The position numbers were made by a program, and so were the translations under genes. Source: Acanthamoeba castellanii str. Neff (Eukaryota > Discosea > Longamoebia > Acanthamoebidae). Taken from it: a DNA stretch of 64,000 nucleotides. Positions 11,818 through 24,031 of the stretch are shown piece by piece. The stretch lies in assembly GCF_000313135.1 (NCBI RefSeq), contig NW_004457654.1, positions 758,730-822,729 on the forward strand, read 5' to 3'. Under the pieces are notes generated by a model. That model searched no databases and was not told the origin of the DNA. It worked only from the letters and a program-made list of their open reading frames with translations. The number at the start of each line of letters is the position of its first letter. Positions within the stretch are counted from its first letter, which is position 1.

Positions 11818-12024
11818 GCGTACGCCTGGCCTGCCATGCGCAAGGCTGCGAGAGAAGTGGAGCTCCGGCGTGTACAGAGAGCGACGTAACAGAGAGCGAC
11901 ACGCTCAGAGAAGGCCGTGGCCGTATAAATTACTGGGGTGGGGGGATGAAAGAAAAACAGGTTCCGAATGCAAGAGAGGGAAGCCGGGGGGGGGGTAAAA
12001 ACAACGCGCAGGGTCTGGGCGCGC
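11818..12024. other. Convergent 3' region
   Basis: About 207 bp separate the stop codons of the SLR gene (+) and acetyl-CoA carboxylase (-). It contains an A-rich patch (11940-12002) and no other gene. Confidence 0.6.
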
Positions 12025-15000
12025 TCAGGAGGAGGCGGCCTGGCGGGCAAGTTCGGCGATCTCCTGGCGCTGCTCGGGCGAGAGGCCGCCCAGGGCGTCG
12101 TTGAGGGCCTGCTTCCAGGCCGTGAAGTCCAGTTTGGCGGCGTCTGCCACGCGGCGAGCGGCGGCGGCCTTGCGCAGCTCGGCGAGGTGGGGCGCGAGGG
12201 CGTCGGGGTTGGAGAGCCACTTCCACGCGGTGTCGTTGTCGGCCCACACGCGCGCGGCCTCGGCCTCGTCGTCGGCGGCGGAGGTGGAGGTGGAGGCCAA
12301 GAGCCAGCTGCGGAGGAGGCGCGTGACCTGGTCGCGCGAGAGGGGCGATCCCTCGGTGGCCTGTGCTACGGCGGCGCGGGCGCGCTCCTCGGCGAGGCGG
12401 CGGCGGAGGCGTGCGTGGAAGAAGGCACGGGAGTGTGCCCACGGGATGATGTCGGAGATGACGCCCTTGGCCTTCATGCGGCCGGGGGTGTCGTGGCGGG
12501 CGGCGAATTCGACGGCGACCTGGCGGTAGAGGGGCAGGAGGTCGACCTCGCGCTGGGCGATCTCGCGGCCGATGCGGTCGGTGTCGGCCGGGGTGGCGGC
12601 GGCCTTGAGGGCGAGGGCGAGGGCCTGGAGCTTGGGGTCGAGGCGGTGCATGGTGAGGAGCAGCTCGCGCTCGCGGTACTTGATCTCGACGGTGCCCGAG
12701 GGCTCGAGGACGCCGCCGCGGCCGGTCTCGGTCGAGTACATCTCCATCATGTCCGGGTTGATGGTCGGGTCGAGCACGGCCCAGGCGCCGCCGCGGAGGT
12801 CGCCGAAGGGCGGGATGTAGACGAAGACGGGCTGGGCGTAGTGGCACAGGTGGTCGACGATGTAGGAGCCGAACTTGAGGATCTCGTCGAACATGTCGCG
12901 CATGCCGCCGGAGAAGCCGCGCCAGTTGGCAAAGATGAAGAGCGGGAGCTGCTCGCCCTTGTTGAAGTCCTCGATGGCCTGCGCGGTCTTGAAGGCCGAG
13001 TCCGGGTACCACACGCCGCCGGCCTGCTGCGAGACGCTCTCGTGCGAGGCCAGGTTGGCCGGGTCAGCGGGCGTCACGCGCTCCACGATGCGCGTCTCGG
13101 CGCAGATGACGCCCACCGGGATGCCGCCGAGCCGCGCGCGACCGCACACCACGGTCTTGGCCCAGCCGGCCAGCGTCTCGAAGAAGGACCCGCGGTCGAA
13201 GAACCCGCCGCACCACTCGCCGCTGGGCAGCAGCGCGCCGCCCAGCATCTCGCGCGGGTCGTAGGGCGTGTTCTCCTGCGGGCTCCACGCCACGGGCCGC
13301 GCCACGGCGTCCCACGGCGTGGCCAGCACCGGCAGCGCCTCGCCGCGCGCCGCGGGCACGTAGGCCACCCACTGGAGCACGGCCCGCACGGCCTGGAGCT
13401 CGTCGTCGGCCGACACGTGCGACACGCCGTTGGCGTACATGATCTGCAGGCCGCCCAGCTGCACGTTGGACGTGTAGACCTCGCGGCCCAGGACCTTGTT
13501 GAGGGCCGTGGCGCCCGTGAGCACGATCGGCCCCTGGTTCTGCACCGTGCGCTGGCCCAGCCGCACCAGGTAGGCCCCGATGCCCACCGTGCGCCCGGTG
13601 ACGAGCGTGATGGTGAAGATCTCCTCGTAGGCCCGCGACGTCTCGCCCGCGATCAGGCCCGACCCGCGCAGGTTCTCCACCCCGAGGCCGTCGCGCCGCC
13701 CGATGATGTCCACGATGCGCCACCGCCCGTCGGCCGTGCGCTCGCAGTTGACGTAGGGCCGCAGGGCCTCGTAGTCGGCGTCCTCCACGTACAGGTAGTG
13801 GAAGCCCCGGCCCGGGTCCGCCGGGTCGACCCACTGCACGCGGAAGGCCTGCTTGACCTCCTCGGCCAGCCCGATCCGCGCGCCCGAGTTGGCCGCCAGG
13901 TACACCCGCGGCAGACCCCGCGCGCGCGCTAGCTTCGACACGGCCTCGAAGAAGACGTCCTCCTCGGGGCCGAACGACCCGATCTGGTGCGTGATGTCGT
14001 TGGCCACCACGATCACGTCGCGCCCCGCCGGACACTCGGGCGTGTAGAGCCGCAGCCGCCACCCCACCATGCCCACCGTGTTGTGGCCCATCGCGTTGTT
14101 GGCCACCTCGCGCACCCCGCCCGGCGCCCCCGCGTCCGGCACCAGCTCCCACGCCTCGAGCAGCACCTTGGGCGGCTCGGGCGCGCTCGCGCCACCGCCA
14201 GAGCTCGAGGCGGCGGCGGCGGCGGCGGCCTTGCGGCAGGCGAGGGCGTAGTCGCGCCAGATCTCCTTGAGGGCCTCCTTGAAGAGCTCGAGGAAGTCGT
14301 AGACGTAGGTGGTCTCGTTCTGGCGGGCGACGATGCGGCGCTGCTCGAGCAGGTCCACGGCCGGGTAGGGCTCGGAGAGCTCGCGCGCGGGCAGCGGCGT
14401 CGGGTCGCGGCCGCGCTGCACGGGCACCAGGCGGATGCGGCCGCCGGCGGCGTCGCGCACCTCGGCGTAGGTGTCGATCTTGAAGTGGTAGCCCGTCGGG
14501 TTGGAGGCGAAGAAGCGCACGGGCACGACGGCGCCCGAGGGCTGCTTGAGAAGGGCCACCACCTCGACCTCGGACACGCGGAGCTTCCACATGCGCCGGC
14601 CGTACTGCTCGCCCAGGGTGCGCAGGATGCTGTCCACCTTCTCGGGCGCGATGACCACCTCGGGCATGAACTTGAGGAAGATGTGGTGGTTGAAGCTCGC
14701 CTGGAAGCGGGCCTCCCGCACCGCCAGCTCGAGCGCGTTGAGGGCCTCGGTGAACACCTTCTCGCCCTCCGTGTGCAGGATCTGCGACTGGAGCTGCGCC
14801 GCCGCCGCCCCCCCTGGCGGGCTACTCAGCTTGGCCTCCAGCGAGTCGCCGCCGCCGCTGCCGCTGCTGCCCGCGGCGAGGAGCACGGAGCTGCCGCGCA
14901 CCGTGGCGCGCACGAAGAAGCGGCGGTGGCACTGGGCCGCCGGCAGATGCTCCTTGCCCTTCTGCTGGGCGTAGTAGAGGTGCAGCTGGCGGTTGGCCGT

Positions 15001-18000
15001 GGGCACGTACTCGACGCTGTAGTTGGCCAGGCGCCGCAGCTCCAGGTGGTAGGCCAGCGGCGGTTCGATGTGCCGGAAGATGGCGTCCTCGCCGTAGTCC
15101 AGCCGCTCGCGGAACGTGTAGTGGTCGGGGAACTCGCGCTCACGCGAGATCACCAGCGTCACCCGCCGGATGGCCAGCGACCGCAGATGCTCCGTGTGCG
15201 GCTGCAGGAACCCCGCAAAGTCGTCGATCAGCGCGCGCTCCGCGTCCTCCGCGCTTTTGCCCGCCTCGGCCGCGCCGCTGCTGTTCTTGAGGAGGACCAC
15301 GTTGAGGATGTTGACCAGCTCGGGGCCCTCCTGCGCCGGTGGCATGTAGGCCTCCATGGCCCACTCGAAGAGGGCGCGCATCTGGGCCAGGTCGTCGAAC
15401 ACGAGCATGACGCCGTAGCGCGTGGGCTCCTTGGGCGCCGCCTGCGTGCGCGTGCTGCGGCGCTCCCGCTCCAGCAGCATGAGGTCGTCCACTGACTCGG
15501 GGCGCGCCATGGTGTGGGGTCCGGGCGCCGGCGCCAGGGCCGCGGGACCCGCTGACGACGCGTGGACGTCGGCCTGCGCGAACTGGAACTCGCCGAACAG
15601 GAAGCCCTCTCCGTCGGTCGGCCGCGGCCGCTCCAGCACCTCCAGGCTCTTGATGGCGTACGAGCGGTACGTACGCCGCACGTACACCTCCAGCCCCAGC
15701 CGCCTCAGCTCCGCATCCTGGATGGAACACGATGACACAATGACACACACACACACACACATCAGACGACACACCACCACCACGACCACACGGCACACAC
15801 GACCAAAGGGGCACACGGGGGCGGGGTGGTCACCTGGTGGGTGAGGAGCCCCATGAGCAGATCGAAGACGGAGGCCGACTCGTCGGCGAGGGTGGAGATG
15901 TGGCGCAGGCGCTCCTGCTCGTCGGTGATGGTGGCGGTGCGCCGCAAGTAGTCCTCAATGGCTTTCTGCCCGCGTGTTCACCAACAAACAAATATACACG
16001 GCCGACGACGTTGATCAGCCACCAACCAACCAACCCGCCAGCCCGCCCGCCCGCCCGCCCGCCAGCTCTACATCAGGCTGCGCGGGAAAGAGGAGGCGAG
16101 AAGGCAGCAGCAGCAGCAGGAGGAGGAGGAGGAGGAGGCGGGGGGGGAGGGTCGTGCCTGGCGCTGTTCAAACGAGGGGAGGGACTGCCGCATGAGCAGC
16201 TGGCGACACTTGAGCGACACCACGGCGGCACCTGGTGGTGCGTGCGTGCGCCATTTGCATCCATTGTGGTGGTAGATTTGGATGGGTGGGTGGGTGGGTG
16301 GGAGGAGGGGTGGAACAAGGTAAGCGTTGAAGCGAGCAGGCGGGGCGAGTGGACCGAATTAGATCGGCCCCCGCGGGGGTGGGTGGGTGGGTTGCCTTTG
16401 GATCCGACGAGGGCGGCGAGCTCCTGGAGGGTGGGGAGGTAGCGATCGATAATGGCCCAGTGGCGGGCCTCCACCTGCTCCAGGAGGGCCACCACCCCGT
16501 GGGCACACTGCAGATTGCGCGTGTAGCACAGAGCGATGTCGACGACGCGGCCCAGGTCGGTCTTGTGCTTCTCGCGCAGCTCCTGCAGCACTGTCGGCAC
16601 GTGGCGGCCCTGCGGGACGACGCGAGCACCAGAAAACGGGGGATTGGGGGGAAACGTGAGCTTGGCTGGAACCACGGCGAGTGTAGGGGTGATATGGGTT
16701 TGGGGGGGGGGGCACACACGACACAACACACGACACGACACAACACACAAACCTGGAAGAGCTGCTCCACGGCGAGGTAGTTCTGCAGGAGGGACACGAC
16801 GATGCGCTGGGCGTGCGCCTCGAGGCCTTCGGCATAGTCGAGGGCCAGCTGCTTGAGAGGCTGCGTGGCGGCGAGCCAGCTCTTGGCCTCGGCCTCGGGC
16901 AGCTCCACAGCGCCGAGCAAGGCCAGCAGCCGAGCGGACGGGAAGGCCGGAACGTCGCCGCCCTGGAAAGCCCCCATCCACCCGCAAACAACAAGCCCCC
17001 CCCCCGTGTAGCCGACATGCGCCGCTTGAGAGTGAGACGTTGCACCGCGCCGCACACCGCCATGGAGACGGGAGAGACGTGTGTGTCGTGTGTGTCGTGT
17101 GTAGCAGAAGCAGAAGCAGCAGCAGCAGCAGGTCAACGAGGCCAAACCTGGGCAGAGGACACGGCGGCCTGGTACTCGTCCACGAGAGCCTGGACATGCT
17201 GCAGGGCATCTTCGGCTCGCCCGCTGGGCACCACGGTGGTCTCCAACAGGTCCTGCACACGAGCAGCGCACCCGTCAACCAACCAACCAACCAATTCGTT
17301 TGGCGCCCACCCCACCGGTCGCGAGCGCGCATGAGAACAGCGGGATGGGGATGGATGAGGATGGATGGGGAACGCACGTAGCACTCGAGAGCGGGGAGGG
17401 CGGGGTGGTGCAGGTGGGCAAACAGGTCAGCGGCCACGCGCTCCACGGCCAGCGGTTGATATCTACCCAACCACCAGCCACAAGCCGCCGCCACCACCAC
17501 CACAGCAGCTCTCAGTCACGCGTCGCCTCCCCCCCGCAGCAGCAGCAGCACAGGAGGAGGAGGAGGAGGGGAGGAGGGAGAGGAAAGATGATGGGCGGGG
17601 CGGAGCGGGGAGGGCATATGGGGGGAGGGGGGGTACCCGGTGAGGACGTTGCCGATGGCGGCGAGGTTGAAGCGAACGAGCTGGTGCGGCTTGGAACCGC
17701 GCGTGCGAGGTTGCTTCATGGCAGGCAGCTCGCCGGAGAAGAATGTGGCCCGCTGCACGCGGGTCGGGTCGTCCAGCTCGAGCGTGGCCACGAGATCGCC
17801 CGTCGCCAGCACCGCCCCCTGCCCCAACCACCAGCCACCAGCGTTGAGTGCCAAGAGAGAGAGAGAGAGAGAGGTGCTGCGGTAGCGGGTGGGTTTGGGG
17901 AGGGGGGTGGGGAGGCGGCACACCTCGATGGCGTGGAAGTGTAGTACGCCGGGCTCCTTGGTGATGAGGGGCATGTACATCTTCATGACCTCGACCTCGG

Positions 18001-21000
18001 CGTAGGCATGTCCGGCGCCCACGTGCTCCCCGTCGGCCACCAGGTACCGCACCAGCTTGCACGGGGTGGGGGTCACCAGCGTCGAGGGATCGAACTGCCG
18101 CACGCACCCACGCGACGACGGAGGAGGAGGAGGACGCACATATGCGTACGTATGGCGGAGGTGGAGGTGGTGAGAGGCGCGGTAATGGTTTGGAGGGGGG
18201 GGGCGACATTCAGCCGCGTGGGGGGGAGTACCTCCTTGGCGAAGAGAACGGTGCGCGCGCCGATGGTGAGGCGCAGCCCGGTGGGGTCCTCGCGGCCAAA
18301 GCACGTGTGCGATTTGCCGTCCACCAGGATGAGCAGCCTGTCGCCACGCAAGCCGTACGCCTCGGCCTGGCGGTGGCGGCGGCGGGAGTGAGTTTAAAAC
18401 GGAACAACGTTGGGTGTGAGCAACGGGCGGTGAGGCGAGGCGGACAGTTGGAAGGGTGGTGGGGCGGTGGTAAGGGGGGGGAGGCACCTCGATGACGTTG
18501 GGCGATCCGGGGAGAGAGAGGAGGAAGGAGCTGGGTCCGCTGCGCTGGGCCTTGAGGGGGTACTTGAAGCCGTTGTAGACCAGCTCCACGACCACCTCCG
18601 TCACCAGCTTGTCGGGCGGGGGCACCTGGCCTCGCCGCAGCGCCTCGATGCACTCCTCCCGCATGGCCTGCACATCCGTGGCGGCGGTGGCGGTCCTCCT
18701 CCGTAAGGGGATGGCGGCAGGTGGGGGGGAGGCGGATCATCCTCGAGTGAGGGAGAGGAGGGGAGGAGGGCGTACGAGGAAGTGGGCGTGAGCCTGGAAG
18801 ACGGCACCGCACGCGAGCACGAGCCAGAGATCGGGCTTCTCCGTCTTGAACTCCGACGCGATGAGCTCGTCCAACCAGCCCGTATGGATCTGCAGTCAGG
18901 CAGACCACCAGGCACCCGCGTTAACAACGCCGACGCCAGCGCCAACAACAACCGACTAGTATTCCCCCACTAGATGTATAATGTACAACATCTACAGATC
19001 TGGATTTCTAGAGGCATAGAAGGCGTGCACCGGGGGGGGGATGAAGATCAACGGGAGGAGGAGGAGGAGGGGCACGTTACTTGAGAGTTGCGGAAGTCGC
19101 TGGAGGCGAGGATGTGGATGAGGACCTCGACGGGCGTGCGCACGTCGCCCCGCACGGAGAGCTCCTTGAGGGCGAGCAGCATGTTCTTGCGCGACTCCTC
19201 GCGGGTTTCGCCCCACGCAAACAGGTGCCCGAATTGCGAGTCGGCAAACTGGTCGCGCACATGCACGCACATACGGAGAAAAGGGGAGGGACGGACGAGA
19301 GCGCGCAGGGGGGGGAGACGCAACCGCGCATGAGCGAACAAGCCAAGTAGTAGGAGTGGAGAGCGGAGGCGCGCCGCGGAAGAGGCCTCGGACGGAGAAA
19401 GGTGCACGGCCAAGGCGCGTACCTCGTGGAGCGCGCCCGTGCCGTCCACGGAGAAATAGCCCCACACGCGTGGCGACGAGTAGAAGTTGAGACCTTGGAT
19501 GGACCCCGACGTCGGTTTGAAGCCCTGCAGCAGCCAGCCAGCCAGCCAGCCAGCGTCAGAGCAGCCCCATGCCACCACGAGCCACGAGCACAAGCCGCCG
19601 CCGCCGCCACCACCCCCCCCCCCCACCGGCCAAATCAGGCACGCGCCTAGTCCGGAGGGAGAGAAGAAGAGGAGGAGGAGAGAAGAAGAAAGAGGCGTCA
19701 GTGGGGAGCGCGAGCGGGTGTAAGTACCTGGTCTGGGTTCTCAGCGGTGATGCGGCAGGCGATGACGTGTCCGTGAGCAGGCCGCGGTGCGGTGTTGTAG
19801 AGATCGATTGCCGTTTGGCCCTGGGGGTCCTGACCGTAAAAGCGTCGGATCTCCGCGATTCGGTGAAGAGGAACGCCCATGGCGACTTGCAGCTGGCACG
19901 CCGGCAGGTTCACCTGCGCAACGCGACCCAACACGACACGCATGACACGCATACGCTCAGTCCACGTGAGACCTCGCGCGTGGGGGGGAGCAGATGGTGC
20001 GCACCTGAGTGATCTGTTCGGTCACGGGATGCTCGACTTGGAGACGCGGGTTGAGCTCTAGGAAGTAGTATTGGCCGTCGGCGTACAAGTACTCCACGGT
20101 GCCCACGCCCGAGTACCGGACCTCGCGGGCCAGGCGCACGGCGCCACGCTCCATCTCCCGCAGCACCTCGGCGTCCGCCACAACGACCGGCCCCTGACAC
20201 AACACACACACACGCACACGGCACACAGCCGCCAGCGGCAGCATTGGTAATGGCTCACGATGACCACCACCAGCCAGCAGCAGCAGCGGCCACCACAGTC
20301 CGAGCCCAAGAGGTCAGTGTGTGGGAGGTCACCTCCTCGATGATCTTCTGGTGTCGGCGCTGCACGGAACAGTCGCGGCTGTGGAGGGCGATGGCGTCGC
20401 CGTACTGGTCGGCCAGCACCTGCACCTCCAAGTGGTAGGCACTCGGCACCAGTCGCATCACGAACACTGAAGCCCCGCGGATTTCCGATACCACCTGCAC
20501 GCACGCGTTGGGCAAGCGACCTGAGTCCGTGGGAGGGAGATGGTCCAAGTGTGCTGCTGCTGCTGCTGCTGCTGCTGAATGCTGAATGCTGGCAGGGGGG
20601 CACGGCGTAGGGAGGGTTGGGGTGGTTACCTGGCGGAAGGCGGCCTCGACCTCGTCCTCCTTGGTGACTTTGCGGATGCCCTTGCCGCCCCCGCCCTCGG
20701 AGGCCTTGATCATGGCCGGGTACCCGATGCGCCGCAGCACCTCGCGTGCCTGCTCGGCCGACTTGACCTGTGCCTTGCTCCGCTGCTCGTCGGTGATTCC
20801 CGTCTCGCCATACTGCACCTCCACGCCGTCTCTGTGCGTGCGGGCGTGCGTCAGCAAGTAGTTGATAAAATAGAAAGAAGGGCACAATAAAGCAACAAGG
20901 AGGTGTGGTCATGTAAAAAACAAAACAAAAACAAAAAAAAAGAGGCTTGGGTGGGTTTCACGCCACATCGGCCTTGTAAGCGCGGCGCGTGTACGCCGGG

Positions 21001-21620
21001 GCGTGGTGGCCACCACACACAAGTCCAGAAGAAGGACAACACGCGAGGTATTCGGGAGAGGGGGGGGGTGAGAGATGCAGAGAGTGCGGGGTGGGGTGTA
21101 CCCGCTCCAGGGCACGACGGATACGCGGGCGGACTGTGCGAGGATGGTGGAGCAGATTTTGTCGCCGAGGTCGCGCATGGAGGAGGCCGGGGGCCCGAGG
21201 AAGGCGATGCCGACGGCGGCGAGGGAGGTGGGGAGGCGGGGGTTCTCGGAGGCATGTCCCCAGCCGGCCCAGACGGCGTGTGCGCCCGTGCGGAGGGCGA
21301 GGTCGACGATGAGGGGCACGTTGGCGTAGTTGTTGGCATTGGATCCGCCGGGCACCTCCTCGAAGGAGTCGGCGAGGCGGATGTACTCGGCGCCGGCCTT
21401 GAGGTCGTCGGGGGTGGCCATGGCCACAAACTGCACCGTCCGTTCATTCCCAAAGACCTCGAAGGCCCATTTGCGAATCGAACGGATGGCCTTGACCGCC
21501 GCGATTCCGTTGTTGGCCACCAACACCCGCTCGATCACGCGGTCGCCTCCGCTCCACTGGACGAATTCGCCCACACTCGCAAACTGCGGTCCCGCCAGTT
21601 GCTGCTGCTTGATCTCCATC
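12025..21620 (-). CDS. Acetyl-CoA carboxylase, homomeric multidomain
   Basis: Carboxylates acetyl-CoA to malonyl-CoA, the committed step of fatty-acid synthesis, as one chain with all domains. Biotin carboxylase: exons at about 21620-21110 ([20 protein letters not shown]), 20830-20632 ([16 protein letters not shown], the ATP-grasp Gly loop), 20497-20334, 20196-20006 ([16 protein letters not shown], catalytic), 19913-19728 and 19524-19423. Biotin carrier: about 18097-17924, with [11 protein letters not shown], the biotinylated lysine being the K of VMKM. The central region continues through exons at about 17820, 17466, 17254, 16963, 16612, 16230 and 15964. The last exon (15720-12025, over 1200 codons) holds the rest of the central domain and both carboxyltransferase halves ([30 protein letters not shown]). 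It ends [10 protein letters not shown] and a stop. The start is the Met of MEIKQQQL; the frame stays open upstream to 21766 (MGALGSAQ), so a longer N-terminus is possible. About 19 exons. No broken motif seen. Confidence 0.95.
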
Positions 21621-22295
21621 TTTGTCTTCTTTACGGCGGTGGTGGTGGGATGATATCCGCGCGGCAAAGTCGGGGCAGGGGCGCTACACCTCTTCTGCTG
21701 CTGCTGCTGCTGTTGTGGGTGGAGGCCGCGAAACAACAACAACTGCGCCGAGCCCAAGGCGCCCACTCCGGAGAACTCGTGCGCCAGTCGCGGTTCCGGA
21801 GGCGTCCCGCCAAATGGCTGGGCGAGGAGGCCTTCCGCGGTTAGTCGACTACCCCCACCCCCCCAAACGGAGCTTTCCGTATTCTCCTACTGCCCTCCCT
21901 GTTTGTTGTTGGGACCACGCGGGTGGGAAGCGTGTCGTGTCTCTCTCTTCGCCTCGCGTGATCACCCGATCGGCCACCAAACCTTTACACCGCTGTATGC
22001 ACGGCTTGTTTTTTTTCCATTTCTCGGACGATGAACAGAAGCAGACCACAGCCGTGATCACGCACGTTGGCGGCGGGGGGGGGTAGGGGAGCGAAGTGGT
22101 GGTGGTTGTTGTTGTTGTTGCCACTTCTTCTCTTACCGGGGTCCGCCGTCGTCGGTGCGCCCACGAGTGCGGGCGAGGTAGTGGGACAGCGTAACCCCGG
22201 GCACACGNNNNNNNNNNNNNNNNNNNNNACCACCAGCCACACGCGGACACGGGTTGAGCCACTCAGCCCGATGGGCGGGGAGTCGTGAATGCTGT
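21621..22295. other. Upstream region of acetyl-CoA carboxylase, with assembly gap
   Basis: About 675 bp between the carboxylase start and the end of the R3H gene. It contains an in-frame upstream extension of the carboxylase (to 21766), a CAG run (21692-21712), and a run of N at 22208-22228. I see no independent gene. Confidence 0.5.
22208..22228. other. Assembly gap (21 N)
   Basis: Run of N between the carboxylase promoter region and the R3H gene. Confidence 1.
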
Positions 22296-23627
22296 CTAAG
22301 GAGGGGATTGGTGGTGGGGGGGGGCGTGTGCCTTGGGCTTCACCACGATCGTGACGCGCTGCCCTCGGTTGGTCGTTTCGCTCCAGCTCAACAGAGAGTA
22401 GTACTTGGAGACACCGTGGCAGATCTTCCTGTCTGCGTGTGTGGCATGCGCACGCGCAGAGGGCGACGCGAGTGAGAGGAGGACAGAAGGAGAGAAGGAG
22501 GAGGAGGGGGAGGAAGGAGAGGGCAAGAGGGCAAGGGCCAGGCGGGAGGAAGCCTCGGGCATGGTGATCGGCGTAGGTACCTCGGGAGTTGTGCAGGAGA
22601 ACGACCAAGTACTCATCGCCGAGCTTGGGGCGGGCAGAAGCGGGCAAGCACGAGGCCGACAGAAAACTGCAGTACCCGACCACCTCCATGCCCGACCCGG
22701 CCAAGTTCGGGTTGGTCGCCATCTTTTGCCCCCCCCCCCTCACAACGACACGCACGGCATGAGCAAGCGCATGTGGCACACATGCGAGGAGGAGGTTCCC
22801 CTCCGCCCGCTCTCACGCGTCGTACGTACATGACATCCGGGCATGAAGCGGTCGAAGAAGGCCGCCTCAAGTCGGCATATGAGCTCGTAGTTGTAGTTGA
22901 GGAGGGCCTCCCTCAATAGCTGCCGCGTGGGCGAGCTCAGTTGGATAAAGGCGGACCACGCTTCGGCCAAGGGTTCCCCCGGCGCCGCGCCTGTACCCGT
23001 GCGGTGCGATGCGGTGCGGTGCGTGAGAAGACAGGAAGGAAATCGAGAGGAGAGCGAGAAAAAGCATGATGACGATGGCGATGACGACGATGATGACAAT
23101 TGGGGGAGGGGGGGGGAGTACCGCAGTGTGCGCGTTGGCCCCTAGGGCTTGGTCCGGGTGCGATTCGCAACAGCAGCCGGCGCTCCTGCTCCTCTGTGGT
23201 GCTGCGGAAGGGCTGCGCTCCATCCCCCCCCCCCGAGCCGAAAGGACGGTCCAACGGGTCAGTGGTGGTGGGTGGGGTGGTGGATAGCGAGTCGTCAGGA
23301 GTGGCAGCCCACGCACCTCCCAAGCGGAGCGATTTTCGGCCGTGAGGAGCTGGTGGAGGGGAGAAGTGCGCTCCTCGAGCTCGAGCTCGGTGGTGGCGTC
23401 GTCGTCGCTCGAGTTGGCGGTCAAGAAGGCGACTTAGTGGCGGGCGGGCGGGCGGGCGTGATGCAACTCCAGTCTCAGCCAACACGCGTGTAAAAGGCAC
23501 ACACGGGATTGGGGGCAGCGCGTACGGTTGAGGTAGCGCCGGTGGCGCCGAGAGCCTGGCAAACCCGTGCGCTGGCGCGACGCAAGCGAATCGCGCTGGT
23601 GGCGTGCTTCTGCGCGCGCGCAGGCAT
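22296..23627 (-). CDS. R3H-domain protein, R3HDM4-like
   Basis: Reconstructed from short exons. A possible first exon, 23627-23522, is Arg/Ala-rich (MPARAQKHATSAIRLRRASA). About 23434-23317 gives TANSSDDDATTELELEERTS. About 23255-23130 gives RSTTEEQERRLLLRI. About 22990-22830 gives AEAWSAFIQLSSPTRQLLRE and ICRLEAAFFDRFMP. About 22720-22580 gives GDEYLVVLLHNSRG. The last, about 22433-22296, gives RKICHGVSKYYSLLSWSE and then QRVTIVVKP. The RxxxH core followed by a YY-L helix and a terminal VxIVVKP strand is the R3H single-stranded nucleic-acid-binding fold. The helix, LLHNS, then R3H order resembles the R3H-associated family (human R3HDM4). The first splice does not join in phase with the sites I chose, so the N-terminus is uncertain. 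It is divergent from the Iml1 gene about 400 bp away. Confidence 0.55.
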
Positions 23628-24031
23628 GTTTCGTTCAGTTACTCTAACGCAGCAGCCGCTGCAATCTCTTCTTCTCTCTCTTCTTTCTTCTCTCTACGTG
23701 TGTGTGTGTGTGTGCATGGTGTGGGCGTGTGCACGCAAGGGGAACCCGCCACCAATCAAGACCAGCAGGTGGGACGGACGTGCACCTCGTGGGCCGTCAG
23801 CCACCAGGAATGTTGAATTAAAAACCTTGGCCATGTGGATGTAGGGTCGTCGCTAGAAGATGGCGGCGTGAGATGCGATTGCCAGCTCTTTGTGGGGTAC
23901 GAAACAAAAGCGGGGTTATTCAAATTTTGCTTTCCTGCCCTGGCCGTCACGGAAATCATAACAAGAAGAAACAGGGAAATTGCGGAAGAAATAGCAGGTC
24001 CACAGAAAGCCAGTGGGCGTGGATGTCGCAC
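23628..24031. promoter_or_regulatory. Divergent intergenic region, R3H gene / Iml1
   Basis: About 400 bp between two outward-facing starts, so a shared promoter region is expected. It holds a CT-rich/GT-repeat patch (23660-23720) and a less GC-rich middle (23815-24000). No TATA box could be assigned with confidence. Confidence 0.45.

Noticed and set aside
11968..15495. Long plus-strand open frames (654 and 502 codons) over 11968-15495
   Set aside because: They lie antisense to the carboxyltransferase exon of acetyl-CoA carboxylase and are rich in Gly, Arg, Val and His. This is a normal effect of high GC third positions.
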